Shown: positions 9,984 to 19,255 of the stretch, one piece after another | How the letters are laid out: every line of letters starts with the position of its first letter | How positions within the stretch are numbered: the stretch's first letter is position 1 | DNA from: Deltaproteobacteria bacterium | GTDB taxonomy: Bacteria > JADJOY01 | Assembly: GCA_016713535.1 (NCBI GenBank) | Contig: JADJOY010000016.1 | Coordinates: 173,819 to 237,818 of the forward strand | Length of the DNA: 64,000 nt | Direction: 5' to 3' | The notes under the pieces: generated by a model | Told to the model about the DNA's origin: nothing | The model's database searches: none | Seen by the model: the letters and a program-made list of their open reading frames with translations, nothing else | Made by a program: the position numbers and the translations under genes

Positions 9984-10055
9984 GAAGCTCGGGATCCGCC
10001 CGCGGATCCGAGCTTCGCCGAAGGGCCGGTGGCGCCTCGCGCCAGCCGGCCCTTC
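9984..10055. terminator. double stem-loop between convergent genes
   Basis: Two long hairpins lie back to back between the rubrerythrin stop and the convergent SGNH gene. The first pairs GAAGCTCG(g)GATCCGC with GCGGATCCGAGCTTC (9984-10016). The second pairs GAAGGGCCGG(t)GGCGC with GCGCC(a)GCCGGCCCTTC (10020-10055). Each has a single bulge. There is no U-tract, but the placement fits termination in both directions. Confidence 0.7.
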
Positions 10056-10059
10056 CCGT

Positions 10060-11196
10060 TCAGGGGGGTGGCGGCGCCGCCGCCAGCACCGGCTCGACGA
10101 GCTGGATCGCGGCGAGCGCGTGTAGCTCGGGCGAGGGGTGCGGGTCGGTCGGATGGACCCACAGCCGCTGGCGCGGCCACGACGCGACGTCGGGATAGAG
10201 ATCGACGAGTGGCACCGCGAGCCCGTTCGCGAGCGCGGCGAGGTGGTCGCGGACGAAGCCGAACCGGTAGCGCGCGGGATCGCCCGCCATCCCCGGCGTC
10301 ATCGGGAACTCGAGGACGACGAGCCGGGTGCCGTCGGCCGCGGTCTCCCGCGCCAAGGCCGTGAGCACGGCGTCGGAGCGGTCGCCCGAGGGGCCCGAGA
10401 ACGACTCCCGCACGTGTGCGATCGTGTCCGCCGAGACCCGCATCGCGCCGACCCGCCGCCCCACCAGCTCGCACAGCTGGCACCACCGCCCCAGCCCTTC
10501 GCTCGGCAGCCGCCACGGCACCGCGCGCAAGAAGGTCTCGTCGTGGATCGTCTCGCCGAACGGCTGCGCGTCGTTCGGCACGAACGCGTACACCAGCACC
10601 GCCGGGTGCTCGGCGCGGATCCGCGCCCGATACACGCCGAGCGCGAGCTCGAGGTTGAGCCCCTGGATCCCACGGTTCGAAACCGTGAAGCGACCGGGCG
10701 CGCGCTCCTCGAGCGCCGCCGCCAGCCGCTCGGTGGTGCGCTCGCTCTCGCGCACTCCCTCCCCGAAGGTGAAGCTGTCGCCGACGACGGCGACGGTCAC
10801 GCGGTCCGCTGGCGAGGTCTCACGCGCCACAGCGTCCGCATCGCGAAATCCCCGCTCGCTGGTGCGGTAGAGAACACAGCCGACCGGCGTGCCGTCCGGC
10901 GCATTCGACTCGCGGTCCCAGGTGCGCGCGCCGGCGACGGTGCGGTCGTAGCAGTGGAACGTGCTCTGCCCCGCCCGGTAGACCGGCGCGCGGCCGCCGC
11001 CGGGGACCTCGACCCACTCCACGCCGGGCTGCGACGGGTCGTAGTGCGGCGGCAACGGCAGCTTCGGCGGTGGGCGCAGCCGCAAGGCCAGCTCGGCGCC
11101 GCCGAGCACCACTCCCAGCGCGAGCAGCGCCGCGACGGCGCGCAGCGCGCGCAGGCGCTGCGGCGGCACGGGTGGTCGCGCGGCGACGGTGCTCAT
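10060..11196 (-). CDS. membrane-anchored SGNH/GDSL-type hydrolase
   Basis: Predicted esterase or acyl-transfer enzyme held at the membrane by one N-terminal segment ([20 protein letters not shown]). The 378 residues carry the SGNH blocks: [14 protein letters not shown] with nucleophile Ser141 in GDS, the block II Gly in [10 protein letters not shown], Asn in YAFVPNDAQ, and the terminal Asp/His pair in [13 protein letters not shown]. Such proteins often modify cell-surface polysaccharide or lipid, but the substrate is unknown. Its ATG overlaps the stop of the upstream dehydrogenase gene by four bases, so the two are probably translated together. It is the last gene of a three-gene operon. Confidence 0.87.
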   Translation of the reverse strand: MSTVAARPPVPPQRLRALRAVAALLALGVVLGGAELALRLRPPPKLPLPPHYDPSQPGVEWVEVPGGGRAPVYRAGQSTFHCYDRTVAGARTWDRESNAPDGTPVGCVLYRTSERGFRDADAVARETSPADRVTVAVVGDSFTFGEGVRESERTTERLAAALEERAPGRFTVSNRGIQGLNLELALGVYRARIRAEHPAVLVYAFVPNDAQPFGETIHDETFLRAVPWRLPSEGLGRWCQLCELVGRRVGAMRVSADTIAHVRESFSGPSGDRSDAVLTALARETAADGTRLVVLEFPMTPGMAGDPARYRFGFVRDHLAALANGLAVPLVDLYPDVASWPRQRLWVHPTDPHPSPELHALAAIQLVEPVLAAAPPPP

Positions 11197-12278
11197 GCCG
11201 GGTGCGCTCGCGGGGGCGCGAACTCGAGATCGGCGAGCGGGCCCCCGAGCAGCTCCTCCACGACGTCGGCCGGGATCGGCGCCTGGTTCGCCACGGACCA
11301 CGGCGCGCGCGTCCGGACGGCGAAGCTCGGCAACGCGCTCAGCGCGCGCACGAAGGCCGCGCGGGTGATGCCCAGGTTGCGTGGCTGCCAGTCGACCTGG
11401 CAGCGCGCGAGGATCGAGCGCGCCCGCTCGGGCCGGTTGCCTTGCAGCGTCGCCATGACCACCACGCCCAGGCCGACGACCTCGCCGTGGACGAACGACT
11501 TCCCGGTCTCCTCCTCGAGCGCGTACGCGAGGTAGTGCTCACTGCCTTCCTCGGGCTGGCTGTGACCGGCGTCGATGATCAGCGAGTTCACTTCGGCGAA
11601 GGCCTCGGCGATGTGAATCAGCCCCTCGGGCTCGGTACGTCCGATCGCGCTCGCGAGCTCGTCGGTCCGATCGAGGATGCGCGCCGAGCGCGCGGCGATC
11701 GCGGGCAGGAACGCCGCCCCACCGTGCGCGGCGCCCCGCTCCCAGTCCCAAAGCGCGGTGTGGATCGAGAGCAGGTCCCCCACGCCAGCGCGGTTGAACC
11801 GCGCCGGCGCGGTCGCGATCAACGTCGGGTCGACGATCACCACCTCGGGCACCACGAAGCCGAGGTAGACGACGCGGCTCGCCTCGCGCGCCGCGATGGT
11901 GTTCGACACGAACGCGTCCACGCTCACGCTGCTCGGCACCGGGAAATACGGGATCGCGCGCCGCCACGCCACCCACTTGGCGTTGTCGACCACCATCCCG
12001 CCGCCGATGCCGACCACCGCCGCCACGCGTGGCAGCGCGCGCTCGGTGGCGTCGAGGGCGTCGCGGTCGAGCGAGTGCACGAACGCGACGTGCGCGGCGC
12101 GCGAGCGCGCGGCTTCCGGCACCGACCGCCAGACCTCGGGCTGGGTGAGCACGGCGAAGGGCTCCGGCACGCGCGCCAGTTCGGCGGCGAGGCAGCCGGC
12201 GCCGCTTCGGATCGGCGGGTTGCGAGCGCGTTCGCGCAGCTCGCGCGAGACCTCGACCCCGTGAACGAGCTCGGTCAT
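11193..12278 (-). CDS. sn-glycerol-1-phosphate dehydrogenase-like protein (Fe-ADH superfamily)
   Basis: 361 residues resembling the EgsA/AraM branch of the iron-containing dehydrogenases, which reduces dihydroxyacetone phosphate to glycerol-1-phosphate with NAD(P)H. Visible features: nucleotide-binding GIGGGMVVDNAKW (91-102), VPSSVSVDAFVSNTIA, and the metal triad Asp168 (GVGDLLS), His248 (GSEHYLAYAL) and His264 (HGEVVGLG). In Archaea the product is the lipid backbone; in Bacillus the AraM product enters a heptaprenyl ether lipid. Here it sits between a glutaredoxin-like gene (37 bp upstream) and an SGNH hydrolase (overlapping). A role in an unusual lipid or surface glycerolipid is an inference; another polyol-phosphate substrate is possible. 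Confidence 0.83.
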   Translation of the reverse strand: MTELVHGVEVSRELRERARNPPIRSGAGCLAAELARVPEPFAVLTQPEVWRSVPEAARSRAAHVAFVHSLDRDALDATERALPRVAAVVGIGGGMVVDNAKWVAWRRAIPYFPVPSSVSVDAFVSNTIAAREASRVVYLGFVVPEVVIVDPTLIATAPARFNRAGVGDLLSIHTALWDWERGAAHGGAAFLPAIAARSARILDRTDELASAIGRTEPEGLIHIAEAFAEVNSLIIDAGHSQPEEGSEHYLAYALEEETGKSFVHGEVVGLGVVVMATLQGNRPERARSILARCQVDWQPRNLGITRAAFVRALSALPSFAVRTRAPWSVANQAPIPADVVEELLGGPLADLEFAPPRAHPA

Positions 12279-12314
12279 CCGACGTTCGTCGCGGCGCGCG
12301 CGGGAGGCCCCGCG

Positions 12315-12686
<372 letters not shown>

Positions 12687-12849
12687 GACGAAATCCTCCC
12701 CGGATCTCTGTGTTCGCAGGGTCCGCATCCTAGCTCGGAGCCCGCGCGGTGCCTTGCTGACCAGGGACGCCGTCGACCGAGCGACTGGCCTTGAGCGGTC
12801 AAAACGGGCCACCACGACTTGGATCGCCCTTGCGCCGAACGGGCTGGAG

Positions 12850-12869
12850 GGCGGCGCTTCGTCGCCGCC
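12850..12869. repeat. stem-loop of the hairpin family (loop CTTCGT)
   Basis: GGCGGCG/CGCCGCC around CTTCGT, preceded by CTGGAG like many other copies. It lies in the 278-bp gap (12687-12964) between two divergent genes; apart from this hairpin I see no gene or convincing promoter there. Confidence 0.65.
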
Positions 12870-12964
12870 GAAGCCGACGGGACGCCGAGACCGGTCGCTA
12901 CGGATCGTGACGTTGCGTATAGCCGGTGTAAAGCTCGCGCCCACACCCGGGAACCGAGGCGCCG

Positions 12965-14041
12965 ATGACGAGCTCGTCCTTCGATCCGATCGCGCGCGGG
13001 CGCCACCCCGTCGGAGTGCGCGCGTCGACGGTGGTGGACGTCCGTCGCGACGGCCGCACGCTTCCCGTCGAGGTCTGGTACCCGGCGCACGAGGCGCATC
13101 GTGGCGAGGATCTCGATCGCTCGACGATGGACCTGGTGCGCATCCCGATCCCGGGCGGCGCCACCACCAGGCAGGCGGCCGTGCGCGACGCGCGCCCCGC
13201 CGGGCTCGACGCGCTGCCGCTCGCCGTCTTCTCCCACGGTCACGCCGGCTACCGATTCGCGTCGACGTTCCTCACCACCCACCTGGCCAGCCACGGCTTC
13301 GTGGTGGTGGCGCCGGACCACGTCGACGACACCATGGTGGAGGTGCTCGCCACGCCGCGCGACCAGCAGGGTGCCAGGTCGCTGCAGTCCGCGATCGACC
13401 GGCCGCAAGACGTCGGCGCCGTGATCGACGCGGCCCTCGACCCGGCCACTCCGCTGGGGGGCGAGCTCGCCTCGCGCCTCGATCCCGGCAGGATCGGGGT
13501 CGTCGGACACTCGTTCGGCGGCTTCACCGCGCTGGTGGCGAGCACCCTCGATCCACGCATCGGCGCGTGCGTGCCCCACGCGCCGCCGGGGATCCTCGAT
13601 CGCGCGCTCGACCCGCTCAAGGTCGGCAACAGCTACCGCGGGCTCCCCCTCGGCGAGCGCTCCGTGCCGACGCTCATCCTCGCGGCCGATCGGGACTCGC
13701 TCTGCCTCCTCGAGGGAATCGACGCCCTCTTCGCCCAGCTCGGCGCACCGAAGGCGCTCGCGGTGCTCGAGCCGGCGGACCATTTCCACTTCGCGGACTC
13801 GGCGCGCGCCGCGCACGACCTCTTCCGGACCTTTCTCCAGTCGGGTGCCACCGGCCATCGCCCGCTCACGTTGCCACCGTTCGAGGAGCTGCTCGAAGAG
13901 GACATTGCGCTCACGATCGTGCGCGCCTTGACGACGGCGTTCCTGCGCGGCGCGCTGCTCGGCGACGCCGCTCCCACCCTTGTGACGGCGGCGCTGGCGG
14001 CGAGCTTCGAAGGCCGGGTGCGATGGCGGAGCGATCCATGA
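12965..14041 (+). CDS. alpha/beta hydrolase, PAF-acetylhydrolase/dienelactone-hydrolase-like
   Basis: 358-residue serine hydrolase. Order of motifs: PVEVWYPA near the N-terminus (as in platelet-activating-factor acetylhydrolase relatives), oxyanion-hole HGHAG, FVVVAPDHVDDTM, nucleophile elbow VGHSFGGFT, acid LILAADRDS and catalytic His in PADHFHFAD. No export signal is seen. The C-terminal ~50 residues (LPPFEELLEEDIALTIVRAL) form extra helices. The gene stands 130 bp before the kinase gene and may be co-transcribed. The substrate is an ester or phospholipid; I cannot narrow it. Confidence 0.86.
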   Translation: MTSSSFDPIARGRHPVGVRASTVVDVRRDGRTLPVEVWYPAHEAHRGEDLDRSTMDLVRIPIPGGATTRQAAVRDARPAGLDALPLAVFSHGHAGYRFASTFLTTHLASHGFVVVAPDHVDDTMVEVLATPRDQQGARSLQSAIDRPQDVGAVIDAALDPATPLGGELASRLDPGRIGVVGHSFGGFTALVASTLDPRIGACVPHAPPGILDRALDPLKVGNSYRGLPLGERSVPTLILAADRDSLCLLEGIDALFAQLGAPKALAVLEPADHFHFADSARAAHDLFRTFLQSGATGHRPLTLPPFEELLEEDIALTIVRALTTAFLRGALLGDAAPTLVTAALAASFEGRVRWRSDP

Positions 14042-14171
14042 GACCGTGGGTGGCGCACGCCCGCCCGGCGCCGCTCGATCCGTGTGGCAAGGCCGGAAAT
14101 AGCCGTGCTACTCTCGGCCCCCACCGACCTCCGGGTGCGCCGCGCCTGATCCTCGTCCAACCAACCGCCCC

Positions 14172-15188
14172 ATGGCCGACGAGCTGAGCGCGTCCCCGTC
14201 CAAGATCCCCGCGATCCGGCCCGGCCACGAAGTGGCGCGGCGCTACCGCGTCGACCACCGCGTCGGTCAGGGAGGCGGCGGCGAGGTCTACCGCGCCACC
14301 GACCTCAAGCTCGAGCGGGTCGTGGGGCTCAAGCGGATCCTCGGCGGAGATCCCGACACGCGCGTGCGCAGCGCGGGCGACGAGGCGCGCATCGTCGCTC
14401 GCCTCGAGCACCCCGGTATCCCGCGCGTCTTCGATCTGATCGTCGACGAGGGCGAGCTGTGGTTCATCACCTCGTTCGTCGAGGGACGCTCGCTCTACCG
14501 CATCCTCCGCGAGGGCGAGCGCTGGTCGTTCTCGAACGCGATGAGGGTGCTGCGCGAGCTGGGCGAGGTGCTGAAGTTCGCGCACGGACGGCGCATCGCC
14601 CACTCGGACATCAAGCCGTCCAACATCCTGATCGGCGACGACGGCCTGGTGACGCTCACCGACTTCGGCGTCGCGCGAGTGCTCACCCTGGAGCGCGGCA
14701 AGCGCCCCGGGCCCGCGGTGCTCAAGGGGACCGAGGGCTACCTCGCCCCCGAGATCTACGACGCCGACCCGCGCAAGCTGGATTTCCGGCAGTGCGCGCG
14801 CTGGGACCTCTACGCGCTGGGCGTGGTCTTCTACAACCTGCTCGTCCTCGACATGCCCACCGACGTGAACCCCGACAGCATCTCGCTCGAGGTCGCGAAG
14901 GGGCTCAAGGAGTCGCTCGCCCTCGATCCCCCGAGCACATCACGGATCCAGGACGAGGTCCCCGAGACCGTCCGCTCGGCCGTGACCCAGCTCATCATGC
15001 GCTGCATGGAGCCGGACCCGGCCAAGCGCATCCAGAGTGCCGACGAGTTCCTCCAGGGCCTGGAGCAGATCCAGGCTCAGTACGACGCCAAGCCCAACAG
15101 AAAGTCACTCTCGCTCGGCGTGTCGATCGCGATCGCGGTGGCGGCGCTGGCCGCCGGGGTCGGGATCGGCTGGTTCCTGCCCCATTGA
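14172..15188 (+). CDS. eukaryote-type Ser/Thr protein kinase with C-terminal membrane anchor
   Basis: 338 residues. The kinase core shows the glycine loop VGQGGGGEVY (31-40), the ATP-binding Lys54 in VGLKRIL, the catalytic loop HSDIKPSN with Asp146 (Ser replaces the Arg of HRD), DFG at 164-166, an activation segment ending LKGTEGYLAPEIY, and the helix-F region CARWDLYALGVVFYNLL. One hydrophobic segment at the C-terminus (VSIAIAVAALAAGVGIGWFL) leaves almost nothing outside, so it lacks the sensor domain (PASTA, TPR) of many relatives. A ceramidase-like lipoprotein gene starts 28 bp downstream and is probably in the same operon. Confidence 0.95.
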   Translation: MADELSASPSKIPAIRPGHEVARRYRVDHRVGQGGGGEVYRATDLKLERVVGLKRILGGDPDTRVRSAGDEARIVARLEHPGIPRVFDLIVDEGELWFITSFVEGRSLYRILREGERWSFSNAMRVLRELGEVLKFAHGRRIAHSDIKPSNILIGDDGLVTLTDFGVARVLTLERGKRPGPAVLKGTEGYLAPEIYDADPRKLDFRQCARWDLYALGVVFYNLLVLDMPTDVNPDSISLEVAKGLKESLALDPPSTSRIQDEVPETVRSAVTQLIMRCMEPDPAKRIQSADEFLQGLEQIQAQYDAKPNRKSLSLGVSIAIAVAALAAGVGIGWFLPH

Positions 15189-15216
15189 GCGCGCGCCGCG
15201 CTGGGTCCCGAGGCCG

Positions 15217-17865
15217 ATGAAGCCAACCCGCTCCGCCGCGTCGCGTCGCCGTCGCCTCAGCTCGCTCAAGCGCACCGCCGCGTCGGTCGCCGCCGGCTTG
15301 GCGCTCCTCGCGAGCTGCGACAGCGGCTCGTCGCGCGCCCCCTCCACCCCGCCTCCACCCGTGGTTCCACCGCCCCCGGTACCGGCCGGGCTGAGCGCCG
15401 GCGCCGCCAGCCGCTACATCGACTTCCCCGTGGGTGTGAGCCTGGGCGGATACGGCGGGCGCACCGAAGCGCTGATCTATCACCCGTTCGGCGGCGGTCC
15501 CCAGCCACCGGAGGGCAAGGCGGGCCGGCCACGCCCCCACGCCCACATCATCCCGCCCTCGATCGGGATCTACACGCGACCGCGCGTGCAGGTGCTGGCG
15601 CTGAGCTGGGCGCCCGAGGACGGCGGCGAGGAAACCGTGGTGATCGCGCACCTCGACGCGATCTTCCCGCTGCTCGCGCTCCGTAACCGGGTGGTCGAGC
15701 GGGTCAAGGAGCACACCGGCGTCGATCTCACCCAGAACCTGCTGCTCACCGCCAGCCACAGCCACCAGAGCGGCGCGCCCTACTGGAACAACTTCCTGGT
15801 CTCGGTCGGCGGCATGGACGCCTACGACGAGGAGATCTTCCAGCGCTTCGCGCAGAGCATCGCGCGCGCGATCGAAGACGCCCTCGCCGCGCGCGCGAGC
15901 GCCAAGCTCGGGGTGGCGACCGCCTCGAGCTTCGACCCGCAGGACCTCGTCTACAAGGACCGCCGCGTCGGCAACGACGTCCTCGACCTCGTGGACAACC
16001 AGGACATCGCGCGTGCCGACTCGAACGGGGATCTGCTCCCGGACGGCGAGCCGGACGGCCTCATCAAGGATCAGCGGCTGAGCGTGTTCCGCGTCGACAA
16101 GGCGGACGCGAGCCCACTCGCCGTCCTGTTCCACTTCGGCATCCACGGCACCGCCCTCGAAGACACCAATCTGTTCATGGCCGGCGACGTGACCGAGGCC
16201 ATGGAGCTCGGCGTCGAGGACGCGATCGGCTCGCGGGTGATGGTGATGCACGTCCAGGGCGCCGCGGGCGACATCAGCCCCACCGCCACGGGCTTCCAGC
16301 AGATCGAGGAGACCTCGAAGCGAGTGGCGCCGATCGTCGCGGGCCTGTGGAAGCAGGCCGTGCCGCGCGCCACCGTCGACGGCCTCTCGATGATCTCGTC
16401 GATCCAGCGTCAGGACCGCCAGATCCTCGGCTACGACGATCCGAATCTCGGCGAGCCGTGGACGCGCTGGACCGCCCCGTTCGGCCAGCTCCTGTGTGGT
16501 GACGGGCTGATCCCGATGACCGGCATCCCGGACTTCACCGATCCGTTCGTCTGTCTCACCCGCCCCGCTGGCTACCACAGCGCCATCATCGGCAACGTGG
16601 TGAGCGAGCTGCTCCTGCCACTGCTCTTCAACAACGTCACCGTCGACGGCCACAGCGACGACTTCCTGCGCGACATCGTGATCGGCTCGAACCCCGAGGG
16701 TGGGCCGTACAAGAAGCCGTTCCTGCTGTTCGACACCGAGCTCTCGTCGCTCAGGATCCGCGGCGCCTCGGTCGTCCACGACGGTGCGCAAGCGGCGCTG
16801 CGCGACCTGACGATCGCTGCGGTGCCAGGCGAGCCCACCACCCCGCTCTCGCTCGAGCTCCGCCAGAAGCTCGAGCGCAAGGTGGCGGGCTCCTCGTTCC
16901 ACGACAGCTGGGTCTTCGGTTACAGCCAGGACTACCTCGAGTACATCCTCACCAAGGAGGACTGGCTCACGAACGGCTACGAGATGCAGCTCCAGCCGTG
17001 GGGGCCGTTGTGGGGCGAGTGGGTCATGAACCGCTCGGTGAGCCTCGCGCGGAGCCTTACGGGCGCCGAGACCGCTCCGCCGGAGGACCAGCCGGCTTAC
17101 GACGATCCGGCGCCCCTCCTGCTCACTCGGCCCGTCACCTCGCGGAACCCGGGCGTGGTGCGACAGCCGGAGACGATCGACCGGTTCGACGCCGCGGTGC
17201 TGTCCTTCATCGGCGGCGACCCGGAGATCGACACCCCGCACGTGGTGCTGCAGCGAGAGAACGAAAGGGGCTCGTTCGACGACGTCCGCACCCGCGGCGG
17301 GAAGGTGGTCGACGAAGCCGGGCTCGAGACGATCCTCGTCTACGACTACGACGAGAAGCACGCGGACACCGAGCCACACCTGTGGTCGATGCACTGGGAG
17401 ACCGTCGCAGACACCCCCGCGGGCACTTACCGCTTCCGGGTGGAAGGGGTGAACTACGACGGTAGCGAGGCCAACGCCAACCCGCCCTACTGGAACGGCA
17501 CGCCGTACCACTTCGAGTCGAGCCCGTTCAAAGTCCGGGAGAGCCGAGCGCTGGTGATCGACCGGATCGAGCTGGACCGCGACAGCGTGAGCGCGCGGGT
17601 GACGTATCCGGCGTCGGTTCCGGACGCCGACCCCAACACTCCGGACGCGTTCCGGTTCCGCCCCGAGCGACCCGAATCGGTGAGCACGCGCTTCGAGATC
17701 CGCTCCGGATCGGGCGTGGTGGTGAGCGTCGAGGGCTCTCTCGACCAGGGCGCCCTCGCATTGCCCGCGCCGCTCGCGCCGGGTCGATATGAGCTGAGCG
17801 TTTTGGCCACGGACGGGGAACGAAACACCGGCCAGACCGTGGTGACCTCGCTCGACGTTCAGTGA
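15217..17865 (+). CDS. neutral-ceramidase-like lipoprotein
   Basis: 882 residues from ATG 15217. The signal peptide ends GLALLASC, so it is lipid-anchored, followed by a Pro-rich linker and a catalytic region of the neutral/alkaline non-lysosomal ceramidase family: RYIDFPVGVSLGGYGGR, VVIAHLDAIFPLLALR, and LLLTASHSHQSGAPYW, matching the family's TASHTHSGPG metal and active-site region. HFGIHGTALEDTN and VMHVQGAAGDISP also fit. The C-terminal ~200 residues form Ig-like strands with RFRVEGVNYDGSE. Neutral ceramidases are zinc amidases cleaving N-acyl-sphingosine, but the spacing of the zinc ligands is not exactly that of the known bacterial enzymes, so the substrate could be another N-acyl lipid. 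Confidence 0.85.
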   Translation: MKPTRSAASRRRRLSSLKRTAASVAAGLALLASCDSGSSRAPSTPPPPVVPPPPVPAGLSAGAASRYIDFPVGVSLGGYGGRTEALIYHPFGGGPQPPEGKAGRPRPHAHIIPPSIGIYTRPRVQVLALSWAPEDGGEETVVIAHLDAIFPLLALRNRVVERVKEHTGVDLTQNLLLTASHSHQSGAPYWNNFLVSVGGMDAYDEEIFQRFAQSIARAIEDALAARASAKLGVATASSFDPQDLVYKDRRVGNDVLDLVDNQDIARADSNGDLLPDGEPDGLIKDQRLSVFRVDKADASPLAVLFHFGIHGTALEDTNLFMAGDVTEAMELGVEDAIGSRVMVMHVQGAAGDISPTATGFQQIEETSKRVAPIVAGLWKQAVPRATVDGLSMISSIQRQDRQILGYDDPNLGEPWTRWTAPFGQLLCGDGLIPMTGIPDFTDPFVCLTRPAGYHSAIIGNVVSELLLPLLFNNVTVDGHSDDFLRDIVIGSNPEGGPYKKPFLLFDTELSSLRIRGASVVHDGAQAALRDLTIAAVPGEPTTPLSLELRQKLERKVAGSSFHDSWVFGYSQDYLEYILTKEDWLTNGYEMQLQPWGPLWGEWVMNRSVSLARSLTGAETAPPEDQPAYDDPAPLLLTRPVTSRNPGVVRQPETIDRFDAAVLSFIGGDPEIDTPHVVLQRENERGSFDDVRTRGGKVVDEAGLETILVYDYDEKHADTEPHLWSMHWETVADTPAGTYRFRVEGVNYDGSEANANPPYWNGTPYHFESSPFKVRESRALVIDRIELDRDSVSARVTYPASVPDADPNTPDAFRFRPERPESVSTRFEIRSGSGVVVSVEGSLDQGALALPAPLAPGRYELSVLATDGERNTGQTVVTSLDVQ

Positions 17866-18000
17866 TCCCGCTCACCCACCCGGTTATCTCCCGTCCGCCC
17901 CCACTGCTACCGCCAGGTCGCGAGCGCGACCCGGGTGCGTTGCTCGTGACGCACCGACCGACACTCCTGTGACGGAAAAGCGTCCGCAGCCCGCCGGGGC

Positions 18001-18041
18001 GCGCGATGACGCGGCGCATCTGATGCGTTGCGTCATCGCGC
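18001..18041. promoter_or_regulatory. 41-bp inverted repeat in a gene-poor gap
   Basis: GCGCGATGACGC (18001-18012) pairs perfectly with GCGTCATCGCGC (18030-18041), and inside it CGCATC pairs with GATGCG across a single central T; only a GG/TT pair is unpaired. An A+T-richer stretch follows (CAAAATATGCAACG). It lies 135 bp after the ceramidase stop and 190 bp before the zinc-ribbon gene. It could be a dyad operator, a terminator without a U-tract, or a structured leader. The rest of the 368-bp gap (17866-18233) shows no convincing gene. Confidence 0.6.
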
Positions 18042-18233
18042 AAAATATGCAACGATGTCACACGTCGAACACACAGACACCTGTATGTTGGGGTTACGAG
18101 GAGATCGAAGCGCAAGATCCAGTGGGGGATGGCACGGTGCTTGCGACGCCAACGGGGCATGGATGCGACCTACCCGCCCACCCCGGAGAGCGGCTGAGCG
18201 AGTCGGACCGTGGCCAGGACGAAAGGAGCCCCG

Positions 18234-18677
18234 ATGAACGCGATGGCGCACCTGGGAATGAAGTGGACCGGCGCCGGGCACGAAGCGGATGGCCGGAAAA
18301 TCCTGATCGCGGAAAACCTCGATTCCCACCGTCGCTGGTCGATCGACCCGGTCACCGGCATCGGTGAACCGATCCTCGACACGGTGGCCGACCGGTCCAC
18401 GGCCCTCGACAGCCATCGCGCCGCGTCGAGCCGGCCCCCGACCAGCCCCTTCGCCGACCGTTCCACCGCCCACACTCGTCGCGCCGGCCCCGCGGGCCCC
18501 TCGACCTGCGAGCATTGCGGCGCCAAGAGCGTCTACCAGATCCGCTTCTCCCAGAACGAGTTCGTCACGAAGTGCCTGAGCTGCAAGCGCTTCGTGGTCG
18601 ACGGCCGCGTCGAGCGCCAGGGTCGAGCCAAAGCGGCCGTACGGCGCGGGGCGAGCCTCTGGTTACCGCTCGAGTGA
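18234..18677 (+). CDS. small zinc-ribbon protein, unknown function
   Basis: 147 residues; the start at 18234 is supported by GAAAGGAG about eight bases upstream. The first half (MNAMAHLGMKWTGAGHEADG) has no recognised family and leads into a Ser/Arg/Pro-rich linker. The second half carries a two-knuckle zinc ribbon, CEHCGAKSVYQIRF...VTKCLSCKRFVVDGR, i.e. C-x2-C-x17-C-x2-C. It could bind nucleic acid or a protein. It follows the 41-bp inverted repeat and precedes a convergent alkyltransferase-like gene, so it is probably monocistronic. Confidence 0.75.
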   Translation: MNAMAHLGMKWTGAGHEADGRKILIAENLDSHRRWSIDPVTGIGEPILDTVADRSTALDSHRAASSRPPTSPFADRSTAHTRRAGPAGPSTCEHCGAKSVYQIRFSQNEFVTKCLSCKRFVVDGRVERQGRAKAAVRRGASLWLPLE

Positions 18678-18748
18678 GCGCGCGTCGGGCTCGAGAGAGG
18701 CCTCCCGTGCACGCGCCAGGCGCGTGTCCCGGGGGGTCGAGCCGCCTC

Positions 18749-19189
18749 TCACCCCCGTCGGACGCCTGACCGAACCGAACCGGCAGGGGGGCGTGAGGCC
18801 CCCTTTCGAGCCTGCGGCGACGGGATCCGCCCGGTGAAGGCCGTCCGATCCATCACCACCCGCCCCGCGTCGTCGAACGTCACGCCCTCCCGGACGAGCG
18901 CAGCGCGCTGGATCGCCGCCCACGTCTCGCGTCCCCCGCTCGGCACCGTCCCGTCCTGACTCACGACACGGTGCCAGGGCACCAAGGAGTCCGGTGGAAG
19001 GCCCCGGAGCACCGCCGCTACCGCGCGGGCCGCCCGGGGTCGCCCCGTGAGCCGTGCGACATCTCCGTAGGAAAGCACGCGACCCACGGGGATCGCCCCC
19101 ACGATCGCCTCCACCTCCTCCGGAAAGCCGCCGCCCCGCGAGACGGGACGTCGCCGCGTCGCGGGGCGGCCCGCGCGCCGCGCCCTCAC
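18749..19189 (-). CDS. alkyltransferase-like (Atl/MGMT-family) DNA-binding protein
   Basis: Homologue of the DNA-binding domain of O6-alkylguanine alkyltransferase. Visible: FPEEVEAIVGAIPVGRVLSYGD, VARLTGRPRAARAVAAVLR (helix-turn-helix with the Arg finger), then PWHRVVSQDG, where true enzymes have PCHRV. The acceptor Cys is Trp, as in Atl proteins that bind O6-alkylguanine and hand it to nucleotide excision repair. GTG 19189 is the only reasonable upstream start and leaves an Arg-rich N-terminal tail; the C-terminal ~25 residues (KGASRPPAGSVRSG) extend past the family core. Gene is monocistronic, facing the lipoprotein cluster across 66 bp. Confidence 0.9.
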   Translation of the reverse strand: MRARRAGRPATRRRPVSRGGGFPEEVEAIVGAIPVGRVLSYGDVARLTGRPRAARAVAAVLRGLPPDSLVPWHRVVSQDGTVPSGGRETWAAIQRAALVREGVTFDDAGRVVMDRTAFTGRIPSPQARKGASRPPAGSVRSGVRRG

Positions 19190-19229
19190 GAGCTCACCGC
19201 GCCCACGTTCGTCGCCCGCGACAGCCCGC

Positions 19230-19248
19230 CGATTCTGGATAAGAATCG
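19230..19248 (+). promoter_or_regulatory. stem-loop immediately before the lipoprotein start
   Basis: CGATTCT/AGAATCG over a five-base loop GGATA ends seven bases before ATG 19256 and occupies the position of the ribosome binding site, for which no other purine tract is seen. It could limit initiation, or be an operator overlapping a GATAAG-like -10. Low confidence in either role. Confidence 0.35.
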
Positions 19249-19255
19249 CCCGCAC

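Noticed and set aside
17969-18367. Open frame overlapping the 41-bp dyad (MTEKRPQPAGARDDAAHLMR...)
   Set aside because: Composition is non-coding-like, no ribosome site, and it overlaps the better-supported zinc-ribbon gene in another frame.
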